DNA from: Rhynochetos jubatus
Lineage: Eukaryota > Chordata > Aves > Eurypygiformes > Rhynochetidae
Assembly: GCA_027574665.1 (NCBI GenBank)
Contig: CM050648.1
Coordinates: 67,349,363-67,413,362 of the forward strand
DNA length: 64,000 bases
Direction: 5' to 3'
The notes below the pieces were generated by a model. That model made no database searches. It was not told where the DNA came from and saw only the letters and a program-made list of their open reading frames with translations. The position numbers and the translations under genes are program-made. The number at the start of each line of letters is the position of its first letter. Within the stretch, counting starts at the first letter, position 1. This document shows positions 13,690-24,430 of the stretch, piece by piece.

Positions 13690-13985
13690 CAAAATTTATC
13701 CAGTGGCCAGGAGTAGAGTTTCTCTCTCACACCGTGGAGATCAGCTCTTTACTGCCTAGGAGTGCTCACTTTTTGAGCGAATTAGGTTCAAATCCCAATT
13801 GTCTCTGAATACAAATCTCTCACAGAGGTGACTTAATCCACGGGCTAGTGAATAGGTACCTCTTAATCTCTCCCTCTGGAAGTGCTCTACTTCCAGTATG
13901 TAATTAACATTCATCTCAGTAGGGACTGTGACTGGATTCTCCCACATCCCAGGGGAGTACCCTGACCAGTGGACTGTAGGTTTTG
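13690..13985. repeat. tRNA-like foldback interspersed repeat
   Basis: The left arm (about 13695-13800) has CAGTGGCCAGGAGTAGAG, then CTCTTTACTGCCTAGG, then GAGTGCTCAC, then a tRNA B-box-like AGGTTCAAATCCC. The right arm (about 13925-13972) carries the inverse: GGATTCTCCCACATCCCAGG, then GGAGTACCCTGACCAGTGG. The two arms are imperfect reverse complements around a central spacer. I know this arrangement from dispersed repeats in turtle and bird genomes, but I am not sure of the family name. It is not a functional tRNA, because the cloverleaf arms do not pair correctly. Confidence 0.5.
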
Positions 13986-14033
13986 TTTGTCATTTTCCCC
14001 TCTTTCTTCTAGCCCAGGGAATAGTTAATTATT

Positions 14034-14092
14034 TTTACACACAGGCGTTCAGACATACACACAGAGAATCATACATTCACACATCCACAGAA
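14034..14092. repeat. Degenerate CA-rich simple repeat
   Basis: The sequence is made of ACACACAGG, CATACACACAG, CATTCACACATCCACAG-like units, a decayed (CA)n microsatellite. No other function is suggested. Confidence 0.65.
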
Positions 14093-16079
14093 CAATATCT
14101 ATAATTATTAGCAATGATTAGCAATATACGCCCGCTTTCTGCAACTGGGGAACTGCAAAAAATATTATTTCATATGCCTGGCACAAGTGTATTATGTTCA
14201 TTAAAAACAACAAAAAAACCCCAACAAAAACACCAAAACACAAAAACTCTAAAATGGAGGAATGAAGAATTTTTATGTTAGGAAGCAAATTTTTTACCTA
14301 TTAAATTACTACCTCACAAGTGGCTGAAACACATCTTTGGCCTATTGCAATGACTCCCAGTATGAGTATATTGTAGCTGTGCAAAAATCCTAAACCACAA
14401 GTAACTCCCTGGGTTTCAGTTTTCGTTATAAGCTCAACACTCAGTTCAGGTTCACTGAAAGGACATTACAAGCCTGGAAAGTCCACGAAAGATGTAATGC
14501 AGACCTCTCTTTCGGCCTACCGTGTTGTATAGCGCAGCATACTGACAGATAGCATTTGCTTCCTACTTAGGGATTACTATCATTGCAGCACTCCAAAGAT
14601 ACAGAGCTGTTTCATGTAGACATCATTAAATGAAGACCTGCTTTATGTTGACAAAAGCCAGGGAAAGAGATGGAGGCAAGAAAATTATTATTTTAGACTG
14701 CTTGAAAATAGGTCAGAGGAATGATGCTTAGGTGGTAAACTCCAGAAAGAGCAAGTTGGGCAAGGTGAGATTTATGGTACCCTGTGAGATCTTAACTCTG
14801 CTCCTGTGCACATCCAGCCTGTGAACTGAATGAAACAGTTTGATGAAAAAATACCCTGCCACTGCATAATTAAGGTCTGTAGCATAATACAGATTAACAA
14901 AGGGTCAAATAAAATGTTCTGAGACATTTTCTGTGTTCTTCCTTCTGAGATGGACAGTGGAGCCCTATGAATCTTTGAAACTAAACTTCTCTACATATGA
15001 GTACTTATGTTTTTAAAAAAGAGGTAAAAATCAACAGTTTATATGTAACAATAATTTCCATATAGCACCAACAGAGTTAATTGCTACATTTTGGACATAA
15101 CCCCCCCCCCATAACTAACTACTTAAACTAAACTTAGAACTACTGTTAACAAAGCAGTAAGGTGGTTGCTATCTCAAGATAATCTTGCCCTACACCAGCT
15201 TTTAGGAAAATGGGCAACATAGTAGCTGTTAGAACACACCAGCTGCTATAGTGACACACAACCAGAATTTTCCTCAGGGTTCAAAATTTAAAAAACAAAA
15301 TAATGATTTGCAAGAGTTTGTAGCTCAGCTGTTCATGGGTGGAATATCATGAAAAAAGAAAATCTGCTTTTTCAGCCTATAGGTTGGGTTGTTTTTTCTT
15401 GCTTTTGAGTGTTATTTGAGGAAGTTGCTTTACCTTACACAAACTACTCAGCTCCCTGTCACTAATACTGAAAATTTCATTAATTCTTTCTCATAAATTT
15501 TACTCTATTCACAGACCAGTCCTCAGCCACATAGGAAGTCCCCACCAAATTAAATGATAACTGAGACAGTGAGAAAGGGGGTTCTTTCACAATTATCATG
15601 GAGGGACGCTGTGCAGCAGTGCAATGAATGTAGTTTGCTAATCTAGCTGTCATCCCTGCTGCACAGGAAAGCGGAGTATCTGTCGCATCTTGGCGGTGGC
15701 AGATCCCTCAGTTCTACCCTGTGTCTTGGCTTTGTAGCAACTACTTAGGAGCTTTCCTGAGTTGGATGCACCAGCGCACACAAGGGATGCTCCCCTTCCG
15801 CAGCCTCTTAATCTAGCTCCTTTCTTTAGTCAGAGAACAGAAGAGTAGATTTGTCACTAAAGGAGGTATAGTTTGCCTTCAATCATCTCAGAAGAGAGCT
15901 ACCTTTGAAGCTTCTGTTTCTTTATGCCCCTGGCAGAAAATAGTGGATAAATTTAATCTAAGAAATGAATTCCTGCTTATAACTGTTATTTGATAAATCT
16001 TATTATTCTGACTATTCAACAGAAATCACTCCTGCACGGTGGTTATTATTCTCACACAGTTCTAATCCATACCATGTAG
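14093..16079. other. Non-coding DNA, no gene seen
   Basis: Contains an A/C-rich tract near 14205-14250 (AACAAAAAAACCCC-like) and an uninterrupted run of ten C at 15101-15110. The segment 15600-15830 is richer in GC and looks compact, but I recognise no exon or repeat in it. Confidence 0.55.
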
Positions 16080-16300
16080 CCTTTGTACACAGATTAGTAT
16101 GTTATTATATCTAAACTAAATATTGTTTGTATAATCTAATTAGATATTTTGCAAATAAATACATTCCGACCGGAGTTACGCTATCTGAACAGTAATGTAA
16201 AGGGTTTGAATGCTTAAAGAATAAAATGGTTGCTTACATGACATTTCTGTTGCATTAATTAAACATCCAGCTGGCTTTGCAAAAATTAAAGAAAGAACCC
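16080..16300. promoter_or_regulatory. Candidate conserved non-coding element
   Basis: The block is AT-rich without simple repeats, and holds TAATCTAATTAGATA, CATTAATTAAA and a CAGCTG E-box within CCAGCTGGCTTTGC. It has homeodomain-type cores, no ORF and no transposon match that I recognise. This resembles developmental enhancers found in gene deserts. The call is inference from base texture only. Confidence 0.25.
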
Positions 16301-17125
16301 TACTTAGTCTCCTTTATGTGTATCGCATTTCCTTCCTGTACAATATTTGGAGAAGATGCATGAGATAAAATAACATTACAAGATGGCTGTTTATAATTCA
16401 AAAAATGTCCTGCTAATGCTGAAAATATTGACATTTCTTCCCAAGGTTCTGATAGAAAATACAATACACTGTCTTACGTCAATTGAATAATTAGAGATTA
16501 TAGTAATTCCTGCAAGGCTTTCATACTTGGCACATTCAAAGAAAATTTCAAAAGATGAGATTTGTGTAAAGGTGGGTGTCATGAAATACTAGGTGCCTCT
16601 TCTGCTATAACAATGACACACTGAAGAGAAAAAATTAAAACTCCTCTGGGGAACAGTGCTGGAAATGCTCAGGTAAATGCTGAGAAAGCCCGAATTCAGG
16701 AGTTGCCAGTGTGCTCCACACCATGTGTGGGAAGTGGTATATGAAGATAATAATGGAGCATTTAGCGTCTTTGGATTCGAATCCCGTAATGAAAGAAAAT
16801 GATAACCAATTGCAACAATTTACAAGATCACTTCAAACATTCTTAAGCAAAAATAATGTATTTGAAACATCGGTGACTTAATGCCATTTCCCCTCTCCTT
16901 TTTCCCTTTAATATTCTGTATATATTTTATGTGCATTTTATATACATTTGTCAGGAGAATATTAATGTTCTGCTTTATGATTACCACCACCTTTCTAATC
17001 ATTGCTTTTTATTATTCTTGTTCAGTACAGCTTAGCCGCCGAGCATGAGCAATGAAATGGGGGGGAAAAGAAAAGCAAATACTGTATTATATCATCATCT
17101 GGGGAGGGTGATTGTTTCTGCTGTG
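16301..17125. other. Non-coding DNA, no gene seen
   Basis: Short ORFs on the minus strand at 16391-16582 and 16820-17002 are AT-driven and match nothing I know. No repeat was recognised. Confidence 0.55.
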
Positions 17126-17129
17126 TTAA

Positions 17130-17545
17130 TTTACACTAAAATCTATGACCCAGTGAGTCTGATTGATTGCCAAGGGCAGAAATCCAGCCCCTGGCCTAGT
17201 TTATTTTGTGAACTGTAGCCTCAGATATCGCTGCAAGCCACAATGATATTGATTTGATATACACTAGATGGCTCTTTATGCTCTTTGGGAAATTTATTGT
17301 GCAGAGTCAGAACTCAGACAGATGGGGAGAAGCCGCTCTTTAAATTGAAGAGGGTTATCATGGTTTGACTCCTGGGTCACTCGGGTTACCAAGTGGCCTG
17401 AGCGTGGCTGGGTCGGAGCGGGCTCGAGGGATTAGTGCTCATCAGTTTTGAATGTCAAATCTCCTCGGTGGACTTGAGTTATTGCTAATAGGAACTTGCT
17501 TGGGCCTATAACATTTGGATGGCCTATAAGTTAAACATCATAACC
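17130..17545. promoter_or_regulatory. Candidate conserved non-coding element
   Basis: A dense, complex, non-repetitive block with TGATTGATTGCCAAGG (PBX- and NFI-like words), GATATTGATTTGATATAC, and a central GC-richer segment near 17380-17440 with a few CpGs (GAGCGTGGCTGGGTCGGAGC). It ends with TTATTGCTAATAGG and paired GGGCCTATAA and GGCCTATAAG words. No coding frame spans it. The texture resembles a long-conserved enhancer core. Conservation itself cannot be seen here. Confidence 0.3.
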
Positions 17546-20500
17546 CTTTCTTCATGTCACAGTCCTTTAAATTATGGCTGAGCATACCACCTTTGCTCTG
17601 GACGTTTAGCAGGAGATGGCTGTGTGTTATAAAGCAACTTGCCTCCAAGGTGGACCGCACCGCTACAGCTGCTGTCTGCAGAAGAGCTGTACCCCCACGC
17701 TCCCCGCTTCAGCGGGTGTTGCAGCCGTGTCCCCTGCCCTCTGCTGCTCGCATGCCATGACCAGCTTGGCTTTGCACAGGAGATACAGAATAGGGAAAGC
17801 TTAAGCATAGCTCTACTTTTCCCTGAATCCAGTATTTTCCCTTCAAGGGGAGAGGAGGAGGTCTGGGGAAAGTTCTGGTTGTGGGTTGAAAAAGACGAGT
17901 AAGGTGGGAAACCCCACACTCTTTAGGCAATGAATGGATGAGGAAAATAAGTGTGCTTCTAACCTGGGAGAAAATGTGATTTCAGATTTCAGAGATTTTT
18001 CTACATAAAACAAGGCCAGGTCTGCTACAATTAGCCTAAGTCTAATCAGCATTTTCACTAAAACACTGCTAATTGTTAACCAGTATTTCATGATACACTA
18101 AATGATGAGGAGACCAGGGAAAATAATATCTATGAATTGAAAGGGAGACGTTATTTTTTACATTGTAATACAGCTAAACTTTTTAATTACCATAGAAGAG
18201 CCTCACCACATTTTAACAGGTATGTCCAGCAGAATTATAGACTTTTCACAGCCAACATTTCCACACTCAGCGTGTATGTATCAGCCTTTCAGCCATCTCC
18301 TTCCAGATCAAGAGAAAGATTTTCAGTCTTATTCAGAGAAGCAGGGAATTAGCCTGAAGGAAGTAATTCCCACACGTATCTGGGAGATGGGATAGGGTTC
18401 CATGTTGCCATTACTGTGAGAGAGATAACTCTGTTCCCACTTTTATGAGTAGCTGCTGGCTCCCTACACATAAAAATTAAGAGTTCATCTCTATTTTTCT
18501 TCAGCTAGTATAGGATTCACACAGGAATGGGAGAAAGTAGAGATTGTTTTTCTTAAGTAGTTATTTCCTTTTCTTGATCTGATTTTGGTAAAACTGGGAA
18601 TTAATGCTTTTAAAGAAAATACAGTTTCCCACAAACTAAAAGTGCAACATTTTTTTCCATGAAAAGAAAATAGGAGAACACAAAGAAGAAAAAAAGAAAG
18701 AAAAAAACCACAGCCTTTTGGAAACACACATCTATTCTATTGCATTTTGCATACCTATCTAAAACAAAGAAATCTCAGGAGGTTAATGGTAAATGCCTTA
18801 GCCTCGTCTTTTGGACGCTGATCTTGGCAATATGCTGCAGATCTAGCTGCATATTATAGATATAGTATTACCATTTAAACATAATACTGCCTGGCTTGTG
18901 GTCTGAGATTCCTGGGATTTTATTCTTCATTTGAGGTGAATGCTAATTGAGAAAGTTACACATTTATATAGCTCCTGAAGAGTAACACCCACTTCACCTA
19001 TCTCTCTATTGTAAATTAATATGTAGCAGATGGTGAGCTGAGATAGTTTGACAGCCTACTTACAGTACCATCACTTTAACCTCTATCTGAAAAAAAAAAA
19101 TCCCATTAGCTTTTCTGCTGTTGGGCTCTTAACCCTCCAAAGTATCCTTAGTTATCATATCATGGGATTTTCTGCTATGCCAAGGAAGAAAATAATTAAA
19201 GATACCCTCTTCCATTTAAATGCTTGTTCTAATTTTACTGGGCATATCTTTTCCTCTTAACTTCTCCAATAATTTCAATTTAAATCTTCATTTAGAATGA
19301 GATTTTTCTTCCAAGGGGGATTTTTTTTATCTTCAGGGACAACTTAGTGCACTGCAGAAGCAAACACAGAAGCCCTTCCATATATTATGATTAATGTGGT
19401 GTAAGGAGCTCCCCTTGCTAGAAATGCAGAATCAAAGGAAGCAGAGCCCATAAGTAGAATTTAAATTCAATACACATTGGAATCTTATGGTTCAATTCAA
19501 AGTAGCTCTAAAGGAAGTAATTAGACACTCACCAAGGCTTTCAGTAAGAAACAACTTTCCCTAAGAAGGCCCTGCTCAAAGTCTTCATTCAAAGTACTCA
19601 GTCACATTTTTTTATATAGAGAAAGGAGAAGGATTTTTTTTAAGATTTGGGAATCTATTTGAAGAGCTTTAAACCGAAGTCCCCTTTAACAGAAATGGTC
19701 TAATTGAATGTTTTCTTCTGATGGGCTGATAGAAGTGTTTTATTTGTTGCAGAATATAAACGTATAGATCATTGTCAGAATTTGCAAGAGTGTGTATTTA
19801 GAACTCTTCCACATGGGCTGAAAACAGATATTGTTCAGTCCTATAGCATTGTTCACATGCTCTTGCATGGGATTTCTGAAGTCAAAGAATGCTCAGTGAC
19901 TCTGGAAATATCTGGCCTGGAATCTCCCTATTGCAATGTAACAAGATTCTCCTATAATTTGTGGACTTGAGGACACGATTGACTTCTAAGGCCAGTACAT
20001 TCACCAAGGCCTCCACAATATTACCTTAACTCTTTCACATTTTACAGCAAAACGGACCGAAACTTTACTTGTAAGAGAGCGTAATCTCCATTCAAATCTC
20101 CTCTTACATGAAAGTGTGAATGCAAATTGTCAGCTTCATCATTCAGCCCATTTCCACAGTGCTCTCTACTCTGTCAATTTTAATACACACACGTGCACAC
20201 AAAAACAGAGGTCCATATAAATTTGGTCTCTTTTTCCTCTCACAAATATTTATTAAAAAATATATATGCAGACTTACATATACTAAAATTAAGATTCTGT
20301 GTCTTTCACACATATAGAGAAGGAATTAATGTTAAAAATATGACCGGTGCTTTCTCTTTAGATGTCTCTTTTCCTTTGCATTTGTGAGTGAGTGTAGAAG
20401 TTCTCTGCTCTTATGTCTGACACTGGAAATCAGGGATGTTCCAAGCCATTACCACACCAGTGTCATCTACTGTGGCGCAACCAGGAAAATGCCCTCCTTT

Positions 20501-20845
20501 CTCACTATTTTTATCTCCCTTGTGCAGTATGGAGCACCTTTTTCTCTGGATAGATAATCAGTCAAGGGAGGGCAAGAGAAATTATAAATTGCACTCACAG
20601 GACACCAAAACCAGCTTCAAGCCTTATAAACTGCATGAAGACATTGCAACTGCCATTCCCAACCAAGCATTGCAAAGGCACAGACAAGAGCAGCTGGCTG
20701 GGGAACTGGAGCGGCACGGAACAGTCATGAGCCTCAGATTGGGAAGGATGAATTTCACCCCACCAGTCCCTTTACACAGCCATTGCATAGACCCCCAATT
20801 ACTCGGGCTTCATGCGAGTGCAGGGTATTGAATTTCACCCAGAGA
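17546..20845. other. Non-coding DNA, no gene seen
   Basis: Several short ORFs overlap on both strands at 17554-17930, where GC rises, with no recognised domain. An ORF of 131 codons at 20436-20831 on the plus strand also lacks any domain that I know. AT-rich DNA makes up the rest. No repeat family was identified. Confidence 0.5.
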
Positions 20846-20849
20846 GTTA

Positions 20850-21010
20850 GAAATACAAATAAACATTTTATTAAATAATTAGAGCCCATAATTGTGGATT
20901 ACCTTTCATTTGTATTAGAGGAAAGTACGGTATGGTTAGACCCCCAGAATCTTGTTTGGCGTTTACGTCATATCTGATTGCTAACTGACATTTCAGGATT
21001 GTTTATCTTC
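20850..21010. promoter_or_regulatory. Candidate regulatory block with CRE-like site
   Basis: The block contains TTACGTCA at 20963-20970, which matches a cAMP/ATF-type response element on the minus strand (TGACGTAA). AT-rich homeobox-like words such as TTAAATAATTAGAG precede it near 20871-20885. There is no ORF or repeat. CpG-bearing ATF sites are uncommon in AT-rich desert DNA, which gives slight support, but the call is weak. Confidence 0.25.
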
Positions 21011-22435
21011 TTTCCTTCTAGATTTTTTTTTTCAATTTAAATTGATTCCAGATATCAGAAATATAATTAATTTCCCCTCACCCTATATTGCGATAGCAGG
21101 CTAAGGTTGAAATAGCAGACTGAACACAACTTTAATTTTGTTTCCAATAAGAAAATACTTTTTTAAATTATCCACTTTTAATACTTTCTCTTTGCAAGTC
21201 TGAGAGGTAACCAACACATTTTTTAGTTGTTTCCTCATTTTTATATACTATGGAGAATGTCAGTAATGTCCCTTAACACACAGCCAAGTAGTATAATAAA
21301 GCCCCCATCATATTTCAGTGTAGCAATGTCAGCAGGAGGTTTAAATATGACTTTGAAATACTTTCAGCCTCTTGTTTTTAATAAGGGAAATAGGTCATGT
21401 TTTTTAATAACACTTAAAGTACTTGTGGCTGATTAAAACTTTATTCATTATTTGAAAAGCTTAATTTGGATCTTGAGTCAAATTTTCAAATGAAGGCCTG
21501 CTAAAAGAATTTTAGTTGCTGTCTTTTACATAGGGCTGTTGCTGTGATTTCCCAGGAACTAAGGTGGAGCAGGGACTTGGTCACTCTTGGACAAAGAGTG
21601 GAAAGATCCTACCATTTCTGGGAAAAAACAGCCCACAGTCCAACCTCTCCAGGATTTCTTGGCTGGAGGGGAAGACACTGAGTTGTCTCCTGCTGTCAAA
21701 TAGCATAGGCTTGTGAACCGCAAGCTTTGTCTTCAAAAAGGAAAGTCTACTGTGAGGCTTGTGTGTAGGACCTACATATTTTTTTAAGCACTTGGGGAGA
21801 GACTTGATCCCAAGAAACAGATCAGTTACGCCAACTAAGCCCCAGATTCCTAGTGCTAAGCTTTTAAAATGGAAAAAAGAGAGGCCATAGTATTTTTGAT
21901 GAACTTTAGTATTTGCCTATTTTCAATTTATACTGCACCGAATTGCTAGAACAAAGCCACCTGAAGCACTACTGGAAATAATTCAAAGTCCCACCTAGCT
22001 TTGAATATACAGTATTTGTGATTAACTGGGGTGGTTATTCAGAACTGCAATAATTGCAGTTACCTGACAAGAACAAAATCCTGATGCAGGTAAATCAGCC
22101 TTGCATGACAGCAGCCTCACCATTGCTAAAATTGCAAATGAAGCCAAGTGCATGTAGAATTCAGAAATAATACCAATGGAGTGAGATGATTTTGTATGGT
22201 GTTTTGTGCAACATAAGCCGTCGCTGAATCACCTCTATTTGGCTCTTCTCTTTTTTGGTGAAAAAAAAAATCCAATAAAATAAAAAAGCAAGTCACCAAA
22301 CCAAATTTTCAAACCTCCTATATTAGAGAATCAGTCCTGAGGAAGTCGTTCCAACAGACATATATACTTTCACTACTGAAAATGTATTTTATTTTTCACT
22401 CTGAATTTACTAAGGTTTACCTTCTAGCCATTTGA
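21011..22435. other. Non-coding DNA, no gene seen
   Basis: No coding frame or known repeat was recognised. A-rich low-complexity tracts occur near 22261-22290. Confidence 0.5.
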
Positions 22436-22439
22436 TCTT

Positions 22440-23440
22440 ATTATACCTTTGTCTGTAGATCAAAGAGTGCTCTGTTATCAAATTTCTGTTCATCTTGGTA
22501 CAGCATCATACTGGGAACTCTTGTTCAGCTGATTATCTCCCATTGACCTTACCTTCACCCCAGGAGCCCTTTTCATCATCACTACCTTATACAGTACAGT
22601 CCCCCATCCCATAAATATGTCCTTCACTCTTTGTAAGTACATGTAGGTTTTTACAACTGGCTACATTAAAATGACCCCATATTGCCAAGCAATCCAGGTA
22701 GTTCTGCAGCAGTGACTTTTCTTTATTATCTCCTGTACCTGCTGCTTTTGTGCCATCTGCAAACTACAGCAGTTACTAAAGTTGTCTTGTCGATCACTGA
22801 TAAAATATGAGTAGAATAAAGTGTAAGACTGTATATTCAGACCCCATTTAGAAGCACAGGCATTTTACAATAATTTCTGTTTAAAAGTGCTTTTCGAGAC
22901 TCACTGGTTAGCCAGTTTTTAATACATTAATCCATTACGTATTAATTTTGTATTGGTCTCATTTCTTAATCGAAGTGTTGTGTGGTAATAAGTGGAATGC
23001 CCCACTGAAATCTCAGTACTCTATATCAACTTGATTATCTTTAGCAACCAAATTTGTAATTTTATTAAAAATATATTAAGTTAGCTTGATAAGATCTATT
23101 TCTGGTACACCCATATTGACTGAGAGTAGGTTTTTTTCTCTCTTTTGATTCTTTATACATCAGATCTCCTATCAGCCATCCCATCATCTTTTTCCAGTGT
23201 TATTATCATCACAGCAGGCCTGCAGTTACTGACATCTTCCCATTTTCCCGTTTTAAATATCAGTACCTCACTGGCTTTCTTCTAGCCTTCAGGAAAACCT
23301 CAATATTTTAAGAATTACTGAAAAGCAACAATAATAATCCAGAAAGTTAATGCTTTCAAATTACTGCAAGCAAATTATTTAGGGCTACTGATCTCAAAAT
23401 GCCCAACTTCAGGGGCCTTTTGGTATCCTCTTGCACTATT
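22440..23440 (-). pseudogene. Decayed CR1 reverse transcriptase, palm and C-terminal part
   Basis: Translation of the minus strand in shifting frames gives pieces that align by eye with CR1 reverse transcriptase. They include a KLGILRS...NNL block (for 'KxxGPDxLHP'), a stretch ending VPIFKKGK-like residues now read as YLKREN, and the MERLI region. These are followed by TLFYSYFISD for 'LFNIFIND' and FADGTK for the catalytic FADDTK. The second aspartate of the catalytic pair is replaced by glycine. Stops and frameshifts throughout show a long-dead copy. The enzyme would have performed target-primed reverse transcription of the LINE RNA. Confidence 0.7.
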
Positions 23441-23534
23441 ACGGGCATGGAAAATATGACACGACCATGATCATGAGATGATTAATACTTCATTCTTTTT
23501 CTCCTCACAATACAGAGCCTTGCTGTATTAATAT

Positions 23535-23717
23535 TTACACACTTCTCATTACTGTCTGATAATGGCTCTGTTCCTTTACTAGGATCCCCTTTATTCCTAA
23601 ACTACTTTCAGACAAACTCTTCTGTCTTCTCTTTAGCTCTTTTGGTTGTTGATTTTTTTCTCTTTTATTCTTTGCCTTTTTCTCAGTTTTGTACAGTTCC
23701 TGGTTTAGATTCATCAC
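23535..23717 (-). pseudogene. CR1 ORF2 fragment, basic linker before reverse transcriptase
   Basis: A 60-codon open piece with a lysine-rich half and then SLGIKGILVKE. It corresponds to the CR1 ORF2 region that reads roughly 'KEKS..KxxKKEFFKYIRNKK' ahead of the first RT motifs. It continues the same element upstream of the RT pieces and on the same strand. It is a remnant, not a separate gene; the methionine start is accidental. Confidence 0.65.
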
Positions 23718-23841
23718 TCTCTACTTCTCCTCCCCTTTTCTTTCATCTTGTTTATATATTATTTTTTATTACCTTTCTTTATAGCTGCCTTCACTTTCCC
23801 ACTAAACCAGGCTGTTTCTTAAATCCACATAGCCTTTTCTG

Positions 23842-24102
23842 TCAGATAGGAATTGTGGCTTTTTGGACATCTAGTAAAACATTCTTAAACAGTTCCAAAT
23901 CACCATTTACATTTTTCTCTTTGATTTCTTTCTTTGGCCCGATATGTCTTGTAATTATTTTTAGCCTTGTGAAATGGTCTTTTAAAAGCATCAGGTACAA
24001 ATATTGCATTTTGGATGTCCTCCTGACTAGTCTAGCCAGCCTGTCTCCGAGAACATTGGTTCCCCTTCTACTGAGATGGAAACCATCCAAACTCTGCAGC
24101 AT
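23842..24102 (-). pseudogene. CR1 ORF1 end fused to ORF2 middle
   Basis: This 86-codon open frame has two parts. Residues about 3-29 read LQSLDGFHLSRRGTNVLGDR and then LARLVRR, like the final helix-rich end of the CR1 ORF1 esterase-like domain. Residues about 33-86 contain KDHFTRLKIITRHI, NVNGDLELFKNVLLDVQ and KATIP, like the CR1 ORF2 segment just before the basic linker. In a complete CR1 the ORF2 endonuclease, over 200 residues, lies between these parts. Here they are joined at about residue 30 (near 24010-24016) with the frame kept open. The methionine start is not meaningful. Confidence 0.6.
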
Positions 24103-24430
24103 GATATCTCATCACAGACGGTGAAGCAATTTTCTAAAAAAGAAAACCTTTTCCATGTACTACATAATTGATTAGCTATTAAAGCTATTACTGGAAAATT
24201 GTTGTTGTCAGAATTTTCTGCTTTGTATTTCCTTTCTCTTTTGGTACAGGATATATTCTCTGATGAAAATGTTCTCCTCTTTCAGCACCTGCTTTAGTAG
24301 CATTAGGAGTTGGCAAACTGGGAGGTGTCTTGTTTAGAGCAATGACCATTTAACTTGCAGGATTAGCTAAACTCCGAGTCACATTTCATCTCCTGGCTCT
24401 CTCAAGACAGAACCAAATCTATTTGCATGC

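Larger units (their letters stand above)
22440..24430 (-). mobile_element. Old CR1-type LINE, minus strand, internally deleted
   Basis: Read on the minus strand, this region shows decayed CR1 ORF2 in the right order. It starts with a linker like the region before reverse transcriptase (23535-24010), continues with the finger/palm region (about 22900-23440), then an F-A-D-G-T-K motif in place of FADDTK (about 22755-22772), then a C-terminal part with HIYGMGDCTV-like residues (about 22560-22650). Upstream (24015-24102) is an HLSRRGTNVLGDRLARLVRR segment resembling the end of the CR1 ORF1 esterase-like domain. Further upstream (to about 24430) is a possible ORF1 N-terminal stretch. Many stops and frame changes make it inactive. 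The endonuclease that normally begins ORF2 is not seen. Divergence is high, so boundaries are approximate. Confidence 0.75.

Noticed and set aside
13785-13800. tRNA B-box-like AGGTTCAAATCCC
   Set aside because: No matching A box or cloverleaf; it sits in a dispersed foldback repeat, so no tRNA gene is called.
20436-20831. 131-codon plus-strand ORF
   Set aside because: No domain, no upstream promoter or splice signals that stand out, and no coding-like bias. Could be an exon only with outside evidence.
23642-24124. 160-codon plus-strand ORF rich in Phe, Leu and Ser
   Set aside because: It is antisense to the decayed CR1 ORF2, whose minus-strand reading has family motifs. The hydrophobic composition reflects the complement of Lys-rich coding.
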